This document shows positions 45,121 to 59,574 of a stretch of 64,000 nt of DNA, in pieces (the first letter of the stretch is position 1; each line of letters begins with the position of its first letter). Source of the DNA: Rattus norvegicus (lineage: Eukaryota > Chordata > Mammalia > Rodentia > Muridae); assembly GCF_036323735.1 (NCBI RefSeq), contig NC_086021.1, positions 163,124,976-163,188,975 of the forward strand, written 5' to 3'. Made by a program: the position numbers and the translations under genes. The notes under the pieces were generated by a model. It saw nothing but the letters and a program-made list of their open reading frames with translations, did not search any database and was not told where the DNA came from.

Positions 45121-48100
45121 ATGCTGCTGCTGCTGTGTGCACTGCTGTTCTGCTGGGGGATGCTGCCCCAAGCCCGAGGGATGACCCATGGCCCTCTCTT
45201 CCTGCGGATCAACAAGACCCAGCTGGAAACAGGTGAATCTCAAGGAATGAGCTTGGACAAGCATGGCCTCCAAGAAGGCAGAGCCATGGACAACAGCTCT
45301 GGGCTTCTCTGGTGTCCATTTACCAGTGTGCACAACTGCCCTTGCCCCTCCTCTGCTCTAACGCTTGTCACGAGCAGTCCTCGCCCTGCCATTCAAACCC
45401 TCCAATGTCCTCCTTACCACCTCCCACCGCATAGAGGTCATGGCTGCCTCCTTGGCTGTTTGTGGGCCCATCCCCCTTTCTCTCCTTCTAAATGTAGTGT
45501 GCTCTGACTGGGCCTAGAAGTCAAAGTCCTTACCACCCCTCCTCCAGAAATATCTTCTGATCTCCCTGTAGCAGTCAGGTCTCTCTAGCTCCCACAGTCC
45601 TCTGGTGAAACCTCGTCAATGAACTTGTCCAGACATAGCACCTGCTAACCTGTCTGTCTGCCTGCTGCTCTCCCTGCCACTTGTCTGAAGGGTTTGTCCC
45701 AGCTTGAGGATTGGTGACCTGGAGACATTTGCATGTGCTGCTGCTCTCCCTAGACCCTTCCATAATGAGTTCCTTCACCTCCTCGGGGTGTCTGCCCTAA
45801 GCCTCCTCCTTACAGCAGCCCTCGAGGACCTTCATGTCCGAAGCAGTCACTGCTCACCCCAGTCACGCTTAGACTCCGCCCTGCTTCATTTTCTCTGTAA
45901 CACTTCCAAAACTTACTTTACTTGCTGGTCTGAGTTCTAGTTTGTCTTTCTCCCCGACTACCATGTCAACTCCAGAGCAGTGGGAGCCACGCAGCTCCTC
46001 GAGAAGAGGAGACTTACTTGCTGGCTGAGTTGGGATGGCAAGGCAAGGCTAAGCCAAGACAATCACTTAAGCACAGTAGTTTGAAACTAACCTGGGCAAT
46101 ATATTGAGATCTGAGCTCTGGTCTCCTGATAAGAACTTGTTGAATGGCTATCTTACCTTCTAGCTGAGTTCAGGTGCCAGTGGGTGTTTGCTGAATGGCT
46201 GAATGAACCCTGAGAAGTTGTTTTTGTCCCCAGACATCTCAGATCTACTATTAGAGTACCAGGTCCTGAAGGGTGTGATCAGGATGACTGTGACTGGATC
46301 CCCAAGTGAGGGTGTGTCTGTCCTGGACCGCCTGCCCTTTGTCAGAAAGGAGCTTGTCAAGAAGAAGAGTGGGCTGGACCTGTCACTCGTAGGGGACCTG
46401 CTGTCTGGGAAGACTATCCCTGAGCTGAAGAAGTTGCTGGAGACAGCCGGGTGAGTGGTCGATGAGGTAGCCTATGCCTCTCTTCTCCCTCAGGGGCCTT
46501 TCCCTGTCAAGTGGAGCAGAAGTGGGCGGGCAACCTGGTGTCTACAGCCTTTCCTCAGCCTCAAATGCATGAAGCAGGTGTCCTCCTACTTACTGTGTGG
46601 CTACCTTTCCAAACCTCTCCAAAGCCCTCCAGGAAAGAAGCAGAGTCTTCCCCTCTGTGGTTCCTCATTCCTATGCTTTACAAATATGAAGGGTTTCCAA
46701 AAATAGCTTCAGTTAACTGCCTGCCTTTGAATGACACGGCCATATCTCAAGATCCAAGTTTCCCAATTGGATGGGTTTGCCAGCACAGCCGCACTGAAGT
46801 GTCCGGAGCCAGCGGTCTCCCTGTAGAATGGCGGCCAAGGCAGGCGCCTGCAGCTGCTTCCTGGAGGCAGAGCTCAGCCTTTGCTCCTGGCATCCACTAG
46901 CAGCCTCTGGTGCTGGCACCTTGTGCCTGATACTGACATCTCTTGGGACATCCTTGAGTTCAAAGTCCCTTTCTCTAAGGACACAGCCATATTGGCTTAT
47001 GGTCTAGGTTACTCTAGTATGACTTCACCCTTACTAATCATGCTGGCAGCCAGTGTCTTTCCAAATAAGGTCATGTTCTGCAGTCCTAGGGGCCAAAACT
47101 TGAACTTGGACATGGGAACATAGTACAACCCATGAAAATCTGGCCACACCTGTCCTGCCCTCCCACACAACGAGTGTTAGTGTCAGGTCTATAGTCCCTT
47201 AGCTGGTCCCCAGATACCCGCCATGCTGTCTGCTCAACCCTGAAAGGCTAGCAGAGCAAGAGCCCACCTAGACAAACAGTACTGATTTTATTTGCCTTGA
47301 GGGAGGCCTGCACAGCCACAGGCTCAGCCGTGAGTGCATGAGTCCCTCCCCAACATTAGCAAGGAAAGACGCATAGGTCCTAAGACTCCAGGCTCCAAAA
47401 TGGATTTTCTGGTGGGAGTGAAATGGAGAGGCCGGGAACTATAGTATGGGGAACACTGCCCAGGGAGGCTTGGGAGGCAGCATAGGCAAATACCATCACC
47501 ATGCCGGGTGCTGGCACTGTCCACCGCTTCCCCCACCCACCTGGGTAACCATGCCATGGTTTAAGCCTACCCTATCCCAGGACATGACTTGAGAGGGGAA
47601 AAGGAAAGCACCACATAATCTGATCCTAAAAATATCCTCCAGGCTGAGCAAGAAGATCAGAAGTTCAGTCCTCGGCTACATAGGAAGTTTGAGACCAGCC
47701 CAGACATATGAGACCCTGTTTTGAAACAAACAGGAAAAGAAACCCCTTCCAGAAGTCTCCTTGCTGGTAGCCAAGTTCCTCCCTATGAGAGAAGGTGTTG
47801 CTGCCAGCCTTAGTGGCTTCTGAGGAATCAGCAGCTGACACTGGTGTCCCTGGTGCAAACTTGACCCCTCCAAGCCCAGGGAGGAGAGACACCTGAGAAG
47901 GGAAGGCAAGGGAGCATAGTGCTGAAGAATGCTCGGCAGGGCCTGTGGGTCCCTCGTGGAAACTAGAGGGGCTGCCAGGACTCTTGCGTCCCCACGTTCT
48001 TGCCTGCTGGCTTTTCTTTCGAAAAGCTCATTGACTCTTATCCCTGAGACCTTGGAATCAGTCCCAGGGTCCCATGCGCATTGTCAAAACATCTCCCGCT

Positions 48101-51100
48101 GAACTACAGCCTCGGCCCCAGAGTCTGGTACTTGGAATCAGCCAGTTTTGTGTGTGCAGACTTAAGCTACGGTCCCTGCTTGTTAGAGGCTGACCCAGAG
48201 AAGGGTAAGGACTGCCCAGGTCCTCCAGGCTTAGAGACTGGAAGCAGAGTTCCGTGGTCTCTGGCAGACCACTATGTAAGGACAGGCTGCCCCAGAGCTC
48301 TCTCCACTTCTCCTGACACCAGCTTCCATTCTAAGTACTCCAGATACACACAGAGCCAGACACCTCACCCCCTGCCTCCCATAGGTTGGTCATAGAAGAT
48401 GCCAAGGGACCAGAAGTCACCCTGGAAATTCTAAGTGACAGCCTTCTGCAGATCACACTGCGCTGCAAACTGTACCTCTCACTCCTGGAGTAAGTAGCCA
48501 TGGCATTTCCTCCCCACATGCTGCCAGGAAGCAGGACTAACAAAAGCCATGTGTCACCACAAGCACATTCTACAAATACTGGCTGACAGGGAAACTGAGG
48601 TCTGGAATGGGGAAGCAGCCTGCGCTGGGTCGTTCAGTGAGTCTGCAGTAAGGGCTCTCTCCCATGCTATTGGTGCACGTGGGCACACTTGTGCTGATGG
48701 GACAGTCTGGGAAGGGTCTGCGGCCCCTGGGCTGAGCAGCTGAAGCAGGAGCACCCTTTCTCTGGGCGTGCGTCTAGAACCAGGCATAGCTCTAGTCCCT
48801 TACTGCAGTAGGTCAGGAGTCCATCTTCACATCCCTGGACCAAGTGGCTGTCCCCGTGGCCACCTGCAGAGGCAGTGATACAGACACACGTTGGCTAGTG
48901 AAGTAGGGAGGGTCACCATGCCCTTTGGGAATATACCAGTCCCCGCCTTTCTTGGGAATATGATTTTTGGTGCAACTTTATCACTTAATGGGGGAGTCTT
49001 TGACCATTCCACCTGGAATGCATTTGATCTCATCTGGTGTCAGAAGCTAAGCAGACCCCTTAGTAAGTGCTTGGATGAGAGGTGTTAAGCCTAAGAGAGC
49101 ACTGTGACAGAGTCAAGGGGCCCTGAGAAATGTCTCTGCACCCTGGGGAACATATTACAGCCTTGGTTGGGATAGTGTGGCAATAGTAAGATCCAGCTGA
49201 GAGAGCCTGTGTCCCATCTCAAGGTCACACTCAGTGTCTGCTGCCCTCATGAGGACCTCGGCCCAGTGCTGTCCAGTCTGCCAGCAGATTCTGTATTTTA
49301 AGGAGTTCGCCTAGTTTCAAATGCAAGCTGCAGCCAGCTCATGACTTTTGGTCTCAACCTTAGACTCTACCTGGGAGCCTGCCCAGACATATTGTCCCTA
49401 CAGGAGCCTATGGCTGGAAGCCATCAAGAATATACGCATTGGAGTACGGCTAGAACAGATAGGGAACAAGACCCGAGTAGCCTTCGAGGATTGCCACACG
49501 CCACCCGGAAGCCTGAGCATTGAGATCTTGAAACGGTGAGCACTTCTGAGTTCTTCCTGAGCCTCCCCTGAGTCCTGCGCTGGCCCAGCCCCTTCTCCAG
49601 TGGTCCTTCTCTAAAATTCTGGGCTGGGGGTGCCTCTCCTTCAAAGCCACAGAGTATACATGTCACCGGTCAGCCTCTCTTGCCTCCACACTAAGGGTCA
49701 TGGTAAGACTCAACCTCTGCTTAGCTACTCCCTAACAGTGGGTGCTGGCCAGCTACGGACTTCTGGGAGCCTTGGTTTCATTGCTTACGGTACTCAGCCC
49801 GCATGGAACGGTCCTGGGGAGGAGATTACTAACCGACTTACATAGCACAGAACCTGACACCCAAGGGGATCAATTATTCATAGAGACATGATCTCCTCAT
49901 TGCCAATGGGGCCACTTCCTCCTTGAAAATCCCAAAGACTTTTATAGAAGATCAAATACAAATAAGGACATAATGAAGAAAGTCAGAGAAAAAAACACAT
50001 GGATGTAAGGGGGGCAAGAAGATGGAGGAGGAGGGCAGAAGGTGGGAATGCTGGGGAAGAAAAGGTAGTTACTGTGGCCTTCCTGCTACCCTGCCTAGGG
50101 GACTTTTCCTCGGCTGTGTTTGGCTTTCCCCTCCCTGCCCACACCTTTAGCACACCCCATGTATGCTACCTGCCATCCCTCCCCTAGATCAGACACCTTG
50201 TTGCCAAACCAACTGCTGGAACTGGTGGCAGACACCCTGGATGGATCCCTGCCCTTTTTCCTGCAGAAGATAGTGAGTCACCAGGGGAGAGGGGTGGGGC
50301 CCCCAACAGAGACCCTCTACCATGGCCCTGTTCCAGCAGGAACCCCTCTTCTCTCCCTCTAGGTGTGCCCTGTGACCACAAACCTGATCAACTTCCTGCT
50401 GGAAGACATGCTACACATCATTCTTCGTATGTGGCTGGTGGTCCGATGCCCCTTGCCATGTGCCATGTGTCTGTCTACAGGAACATACCCAGGGACAGGA
50501 CACCCATGCCTACAGGAAGGATACTTTCTAACTGGGAAAAGGATGGGACAGTATAGTTTGTATAGTTTTGTGACAAGTACCATGTCACTTGCCCTCCGAG
50601 CTTCGGTCTCCCTATCTGTTAAGCAGGATCAATGGAAGGCCTATAGGCAAGGCCTGTTAGAACAATACCAACAACCAGGCACAAAGCCATCACGCAACAA
50701 GTGTTCCTTATTTCAGGAGGCTCAGCCATCAAAACCCTTAAGGCTGAGCAGGGGAGAAGGGATTTCTCCCTGCCTCCCACAGCATCCTTCCCACCTCTGC
50801 CTCTGGCTGAGTTTGGTTTTATTTCTGTGCCACAGCTCCTGTCATCTCTGATCCCAATGATTTCCAGTACTATTTGACCACCACAGAGTTCACAGAAGGA
50901 GCCATCCTGATGAGAGTGGAGGTGAGCGACTCCAGGCTGCCATGGGCCCTTGGGGACCTGCTGGGGGAGGAGGGGCAAAGAGAAAGGGAGGTAGGGCTTC
51001 CTGGGAGGGGAAGGAGCAAAGCGGAAGACAGGCAAGAGAGGAGCCGGACAAGGGAGTGGAAAGAGAACGGGAGCCCAGGGAGCGAGTCAGGCCAGCAGGA

Positions 51101-52532
51101 GAACAGCTGAGCCCGCTCCCAGATGGGGAAAGTGTGGACAGAGAATGGCTGAGGACTGCCCAGCTCCTGTCCACTGCCTTGATGTCTCTCTGTAATGGAA
51201 GGTAGGAAGGACAAGAAGGTCCAGGAGGGACAGGGTGGAGTTCCATGGAGGAAAGCTCTGGCTCGTCTCTCATGGAGGATTCGAATGAATGACGTCACCT
51301 CACTAGGCCTCGGTTTCCTTGTGTTCAGATGGCTCCCATCTGATGATAAGACACTGTTGGTTAGGCTCACAAGAAATCGTGTCTGCTGGAGTCTGCGTAG
51401 TGAACTGTGATCAGGTGACCACCAGGGGGCGCTGTCCCCACTGAGCGTCTTCCATCATTTCTTTGAAGCTTGTGACTCCCTGTGGCCCACACCAGAGGCC
51501 CCCCAGGTCAGAGCACGTGGTTCTCCCACCTCTCCCAGGATTATCCCAGAACAGCATGGCAGACTTTGCCTTTTGGCTAGAAATCTACAATGACATCCTG
51601 GCCTGCCTCTACACCAGTCAGGAGATCTTCATAGAGCCCCAGGATTCCTCGGTGAGTGCTGGGAGATGGGCAGGAGAGAGGAACAAAATGCCCCTGCCTG
51701 TTTCTTACATGGTAAAACCAAGACCCCACTCACAAAAGTCATTTCCTCACTCTAGACTTGAGCAGGCTAACCTTACTAGTTCCTTTTGATCTTTTGGAAC
51801 CCAGAGCAGAAGCCCCATTATCTGAGAGGAGGAACACTCACACCCTTCTCTCTTCATAACGCACACCCATTCTTACACAGCAGATATTTATAAAAGCCTG
51901 CAGTGTGCTGGCCCTGTGCACACAGGTCCCTACCATGCAGAGATCAGAGTGCCATAGGGGGGATTGAAAACTGAACAAGAAATGTTCTGGTAAATGAAAG
52001 GGTTGGGGGTGGGGTGTTCACAAGGGACACTGAGATAGATGGCCGGGGAGTATAGAGTTTATTAGGGGAGTTATTCACACTAAGGTCAAACAATGGACAA
52101 CAATGTGGCGGAGTCTCTGAAGGAGGCTCAGAGCCTCCCTGGCAGAGGTGGAACCTGTTGTCATATCCTTCAGAGGTTGAGGAAGTTTCACAGCACAACC
52201 CTGCAGCCTGGCTCTCTGCTCTCCAGGAGGAGAGTGTGGGAGGGGCAGGGTGAGAGCTCACTGATACCTACTTTGATGTTCTTACTTCCTGGGTGAGAGT
52301 CTGATCCCTTTTAGCTAATGTCTCACAGACAATGTCTCAGAAAGTGCCTGCCACTATCTGTGAGAGGAAGCCACTGTAAATATCATTTGTGGCCTGGGCA
52401 GAGGGCTGGATTCTAATGGTACATCATTACAGTAAGTAGTCAGCTTTGCTTAAAGCAATCAGGGCAGCCAGAAGGCTACCTGGATGTTGGTGCTGGGGAA
52501 GGCATATCTGAGGGTGGCCTCTATGCTGGTGA

Positions 52533-52570
<38 letters not shown>

Positions 52571-52892
52571 AGGCACTCGCACACGTCCCAGGGCTGATGG
52601 GAACAATAAGGAAGCCCACTGCATACATCGCTGCTCAAAAACTCACGGCAGCTTCTCACCACTCCCAGAATAGAAGCAAGGCTCCTGGACAATCTGATGC
52701 CCTGTGTCTCCCCAGCTCTGCCTTCTGACTCCTTGCGTTCTAGGCACACGGGCGGCACTGGTCCCCAGCTCAGTGCTTTGTACACACATCTTTCTCTTCC
52801 CTTTCTCACATTCTTTCTTCACTGGTAGTCTCAGCGTGAATGCCATCTCCTCACACGGCCCCTTCAAGATGGCTGTAGAGATCTGAGAAAGT

Positions 52893-52943
<51 letters not shown>

Positions 52944-55900
52944 CTCTTTCAAAACACTGATCTCATTTTAACTCTATAGATAATTACATATGTGTATATA
53001 ATTATATATGCAAAGTGCATAGATGTGTAATTACATGTAAAATTACATATGCATGTAAATTATATATGCAACGTGCATATGCACATACATGTGGAGCATC
53101 CAAAATTCAGATCTGATATCTACAGTGCTCCAAGATCTGAAAAACTTTACGTGTCCACAGGACACCACAAGTGGACATGCCGCGTCCAGAAACTTTACAC
53201 CAGACAAAGGAAGTTGTTTAAAACAGTTACACCAATGAGTGCCCAGACTAGAGAAGTGACCTGTTCGAGGTCATCTGCAGGTGGGACTGGCTGTAGGCAA
53301 GAGAGGTCTCCTCATGCCTTTACTTGCTACAGAGTTGAAAGTTAATTCCTGGCCCACCACCAAGCAACTAGTAAACTAATCAGACTCTGTGCAGAGTGAA
53401 CTGAGACGCATTGCTTTATTAAGAGCGGGGACGTTCTATGGGTCCAGGCATTGAGTGCCGCGCACAGGGTGCAAGGCTGTGTGACCAGCATGCTCCTTCC
53501 TGTGCTTGTGTGTGAGTAGAAAAAGTCTATCAGGACATACTGCAAAATGTCAACAGTAGTTACCTCTGAGAATAGGATTCTGAGGGAAAAGGAAAAAGAA
53601 AGGGGGAATTTTACTTCAGATATTTCTCTAATCTTCTCTGTGATGACTTGTGACTCACTGTAGCTCGGAGGTCAAGAATACGCTTAGTGCTCCCTGAAAC
53701 TCAGTGAAGTATTGATAGCTGGGTAGGAATGTGAGAAGGCTATAGCAGGAAATTATTCATGGCATATCTGTGGAGCATGGACTGTTCTCTAGGAAACTCT
53801 CTGATTCACTGTATTTAGAGGATTTTTCATAGTAAGAGGCTACAGGTAGAAGCTTGGTGGCTAGAGAGATTGCCTGGCTTGCCTAGCATACATGAGGCCC
53901 TGGCTTCAGTCCCAGGCGTCGTGCATACCTGTACTCTCAGCATTTGGAGGGAGCATCGAGAATTCAGCTCCGTCATGAGTCTGAGGGCATCATGATAAAC
54001 AAGACCCTGGCTCCAAAAAAAAGTATAACAAATGCTAGGAGAAAATTATAAAAATCGTAGAAAGTTTGCCTTTCCAGATAAACGACTCTGAACAGCCACA
54101 CACGTGACTGTCTTGAGCCAAGGCTAACTCCTGTGCGGGCAGCACGTCCAGTGCAGGCAGCTGCCTCCTGGAGCCCTCGGTCTGCTCAGGACACACTTAG
54201 AGGACTCGGAGGACTCTAAAGGGCTTGGTCTTTGCCTTTCTAGGAAGTTGGCCTGTGGCAACTGCTGTCCCTGAGAAGCTCACAGTCCCAGCCAGGGGTA
54301 GGTATGATGCCTGCCCCTCCCCCAGCACCCTGGACTAGGAAAGCTGGACCAGAAGGTTCCATGGATGTGTTCTATTTTTCTGCTATGGACTCCAGAAGGA
54401 CTGCACCCCTTTATGGTGTCAGGATGTGAAGCAATAGGATACTACCACAGCAAGATGTTGTAGAGCTAGAGGAGAAACTCAGTCCCCTACCTCATAATAG
54501 AGTCTGCTTCCCACCCTTCCACACCAGGGCCAAGGAAAGCCATCTTCTAGCTCTCCTTCCTGTTTCTCTGCTTTAACCTCACTCAGGCTTATAATCTGAC
54601 CAGAGGGAGCCTGGGCCTGATCATTAGCGCCCCACAACCCCCTACTGTCCACCTTGATGGCTGCAGGACCACCGTCACCCAGCAGGGCTTACTGACGCTG
54701 CAGGGGACCAACAATGCCTCCTCTGGGGCAGTTGCCTGGGTGAGTGAAACACACGGATTTAGTTCCCAGCCTGCAGACTGAGGGCAGGAAGATGGGACAG
54801 CCATGACCAATCCCACCACTGTCTGCTACCAGTCTACGCATGGGCAGCTGCACCCACTGCTACGACACTAACAGTTTCTGAACTAATAGTCTCCCACTGG
54901 GGCTCCCCAAGGACCTCGTAGGCCATGAAGAAGTTTTGGCTCCAGACCCTATAATAGGTGTAGCTAGGGCTTCCAAAGGACTCCAAGGTCCCTAAAGGAC
55001 TCGGTCTTTGCCTTGGGCAAAGCTTAAGCATGGCTGAGTAACAAAGCTGAAAGAAACCTGGGGCCAAGATGCTCCTGACAGCCCCACCACTGGAGAGAAC
55101 GTTGGAGAACATAGCTGCCATCATCACCCACTGCCAGATTGCAATGGTTTAATTCTGAATGTCCTGACCTCCAAATTGGAATCAGCTGAGGGGCAGACAA
55201 GTCATTGTGCCGTAGATGTCCTGCGTGGCATCCTAAGGATGGGATAGGGTCCTCAGATCCTCCATGGCATCATTGTATGGCCGAGAACTAGCTATCCCCC
55301 ATGGAGGAGAAAACCCCTGTACCTGTGCACGAAGTCACAGAAGTGTATCAACACTCTCACAAAACCAAGAGGAGCGAGATGCTAGTCCTCTACTGGAAAA
55401 GCTGAGGCAGAGGGATCACTTGAGTCTAGAAGTCTGAGACCAACTTGGGCAACACAGCAAGAATCCACTTAAAATTAAAACAAACAAACCAGTCCGGCTT
55501 TTTGTTCTTGTTATCGTACAGCCCTTGGCTACTGTGAGGCCCTTCCAACATGTACACAGGTAGCGAGCCCACTGACTGCCAGAAACAGTGAAGGCCCAAG
55601 CCTGCCTTTCCATTGGGGGTGCCTCAGGTTCAGGCCTAGCCTCCCCTCCCCCAGGAGCAGCCAGCGCCATCGGTGCCTCCTCTCCCAGTGAGGCCCATAT
55701 ACAGTGTGGGGAAGACAGCAGCATGGTACAGGGTGAGGACCATGGAACAGAACAGAGATTTGTGCAATTGGGGTTGGGGCCAGAGGCCCCCATTGAAGGG
55801 ACCAACTCCAACTCTGCTCTGCCTGCTTTCAATCCCTCACAGCAACTCCTCTGCAAAGGCGTGTTCTCCTCAGGGAGTCAGAAACAGCAACTCCAGGTCA

Positions 55901-58900
55901 CACCACATGGGTAACGGGTTTGAGTCTGGAATATGCGACAACTGACAGGGAGGTGGGGAGCAAAGGAGTGGTGAGGGATGGCTGCCCCTGCTGTGCCTGA
56001 GGTAGGGCAGTGCTTAGACACCCACCCAGACTGAGATCACTTACTGACCTACTCTCTTTCCTCTGGCAGAGCTGTGGTCACTTTGGGCTCCTACCCTACC
56101 ATCATGGAGAAGCAGGTGAGTCCCTGCCTTAAGCCCTGTGCTCTAAAGGCTCCATAAATGCACATTGTAAATGGTCTCAAGTCACTGACACAGGATTGAA
56201 ACTCAGAGTCATACTCTGTCCCTAATCCTATCTTACCTTAAAGCCCCCCAACTCCTACTGGAGTAGGGTGAGGCCTCTGGGGCTCTGGCTTGCCTAATTA
56301 TGAATATAACAAATATTAAGTGAGCACCTACTATGTGCCTAGTCTTGCTTTAGGTACACAGATGGGTCAAGTATCAACACAAAGGCCCCCACCCTTTTGA
56401 AATTCACATGCTGGCAGACATAAATAGTCCCATATAGAACCATATATTTATATGGGCCTATAAACCTCAACAAAGCAAATTATATGGCATAGAGATAGGT
56501 GACAGCACCATGAAGAGAGAAGCAAGTCAGTGTGGGGATCAGCAACATTAGAAGGAAGTCTGGGAAGATGTCACAAGCTGGCTGTTCTTCCAAAAGACCA
56601 AGCTCAGTTCCCAACACCCGTGTGGAAGCTCGCAACTGTCTGTAACTCCAGTTCCAGGGGATCTAACACCCTCAGACAGACAGACATGCAAGCAAAACTC
56701 CAATGCACATAAAACGTGTGTGTGTGTGTGTGTGTGTGTGTTTAAAGGAATCTGAGGGATGCACTAATGTGAGCTTTTTTTTGGGGGGGGGGGGTAAGAC
56801 AGGGTTTCTCTGTGTAGCCCTGGCTGTCGTGGAACTCACTCTGTAGACCAGGCTGGCCTTGAACTCCGAGACCCACCTGCCTCTCTGGACCGAGTGCTAA
56901 GATTAAATGTGTGGGCCACTACTGCCCAGTGGAAGTGAGCTTCTAAGGAAAAACTGAAACAGAAGTAGGGAGAGTAGGGATTTCAGGAAGAAGTGAACCA
57001 AAGACCCAGGACTGAAGGTGCCCCAGGGCTGAGGGAAGAGCAGGGGTCTGGAGCGGAGAGGGCATCAAGACATCAAGACACAAAGAGGGGGCAGAGCAGG
57101 TCATAGTGAGGCCAAACTGGGATGACTTTTCCTCAGAACGAGATGGAGGCCTTGCTCGAGGCTGGAGAGCATGAGCAGCACCAGAGAAGGCAGTGGGACC
57201 TGTAACAGGGTACAGTCAGCACAGAGTAGATAAGAGTCCCAGGAGGTGACGGTGGCTGTGCACACAAGAGTCAGGAACTGGGATTTTAAAGCTTGACCTA
57301 GCTAACAGGATCCCATGATGGGTCAGAGAGGGGAAGGAGGTGGAGTTTCATCTAAGATGGGGCAGGCTCACTAAGGGCTAACCTTGATCTCTAGGTCAAA
57401 CGCAGAGGTGCAGGGAGCTGAGCATCATGGGTGAACTGACAGGCTGGCCTTCAGTCCCTGAGCTCAAGCCACTGTTGATGCAACCTGCACCTCTTCCCCA
57501 CGTCCTGCTTGGAAGAAGGATGCCCATAGTAAAGCCCCTTTCCCATGGCCCACACATCCTCTCTGTAGGCCTGTGTGCAGAGAATCTAACCCTAAAGGAG
57601 GAAAGTCCCAGGAAGGTGGGGCTGAGTGAGGGTGTGAACCAAGAGACACAGTAGGGAGATTTCCCTGGGCTGGAACCCAGGCCTTGCGTGAGACCCACTA
57701 ACCAGCCCTGCCCTACGGAATACTACGGTCATTGGCACATCACTTCACTTGCATAGACTCTTGGTCAAAGACAGCAAGACTCTTGCTCTCAGGTCAGGAA
57801 GCTCAACTGTGACATCATAGGGCATCCATCAGACCAGGGTGACTATGCATGGTTTCAGACAAATTATACCTTAAATAAAGCTACCCACCCACACCTCAGA
57901 CTAGTAAGCCAGCAAACTAAGTATCTGAAGGAGTCTTCTTCTGTGTTCGGATAAGTTGGGACAGTCCTGATCAAGACTCCCTTGCACATTCCTCGGGATG
58001 GGAGGCTTGCTGTTTCAGTGGGTCCCACTGTAAGCAGCTCTCAGTCCTAGAAGGACTAGAGTTGGTCCCTGTGAAGATGCACCCTGGGCTCCCATGGATC
58101 CATCTGTTCCCTTCTCTGGGGCTGCCCTGCACAGATGGTGCCTGGCTGGGGGGGTGGTGTCTCCTTTTTTGACCCCCTCAGGGTTCCCTTGGGCCTTCAC
58201 TAATCTGACCCAAAGGTTCCAAAGTCCTTCAAAAGTGGCATCAGTATAGATACAGTGGCCCCTGTAACCCAGTGCTAGGGAGGCGGAGGCAGGAAGATAG
58301 CAAGTTCAAAGCCAGCCTAGACTACAAAGGGAGACTTTGGTATTTTTTAAGATGGTATCTGTGGGACATCTCTGGACTCTGTGTGGCAGCTGTACTGTAG
58401 GCTCTCCCTATCCTAGGCTGGCACATCCCCATCCATGTGCCAAGCTAGAGGAACTGAGCTGCCTACCGTCTCCCATTGCAGGGAGAGTACCTGAAGGCCT
58501 TGCTGTTGGCTGTCCTGAAGAGGTGGTTCCTGCCTCATCACAACAGTGAGTCTCGCTGTACCTCTCTGTCCACCTCTCTGTCTGGCCACACTCACAGTAC
58601 ATTGCTGGGGGCAGCACCAGGCCTATTCACAGGGGCTGCCAACACTTGCCTGGGTTGAGGCTGACTTCCCGGAAAAACAAGAAGCAGCCCACCCCTGAGC
58701 TCTCAGAAATAGTTGTAGAGACTGCTAATGCTGATGCAAGCTCAGAGCACGGACAGGTGGCCAGGAGAGTGACTTCAGGGAGTGACTTCAAGTCTCAGTG
58801 AAGAGGCCATCAGAGGGGAGGGGCCACTCAGCTCAGCAACTACAGGGCCGAGAGTCAATGGTCCCAAGTAGAATGCTAGATGGGCTGAAGCCAAGAGGCT

Positions 58901-59338
58901 GGCCAAAGTGTGCTCACACGGTAAATGTGACCAACGGGGCTGAAAGCTGAATGTCACAATACGTCACCCTCACCTCTGGCTATCAGGAATCCAAAGTTTT
59001 CCAAAAATCCCTGTCTGCTCCTGGGCTCCACAGATGCTAAGACAAGGCGATGCCTTGTGACAGCTAAGGAGGTGAGCTAGGAAGGCGAAGGGCAAGCCTA
59101 AGCACTGGGCTTCCTGGCCTGGCCATTCCTTGGACACAGTGTATCCCATCACCCATCACCCATCACCCATCACCCATCATCCATCACCCATCACCCATCC
59201 CCCATCACCCATCCCCATGGTTACTTGGTCAGTAGTCAGTACCTGTATCCCACGGCACAGTGAACTTCCAGAGACATAGGTCCTCGTGTTTCTCATTGTG
59301 TTCCTAGCATCCTGTCCAGACTCACACCAAGTGATATA

Positions 59339-59404
<66 letters not shown>

Positions 59405-59443
59405 GTGTGTGTATGTGTGTATGTGTATGTCTGTCTGTGAGTC

Positions 59444-59476
<33 letters not shown>

Positions 59477-59478
59477 AT

Positions 59479-59574
<96 letters not shown>

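Noticed and set aside
51541..51651. Acceptor CTCTCCCAG at about 51540 for the ninth exon of the Bpifb5-like gene
   Set aside because: It looks strong but joins out of phase with the upstream exon and hits a stop. The TTTGAAG acceptor at 51468 keeps the frame and gives a 183-nt exon matching the 180-nt Bpifb1 exon.
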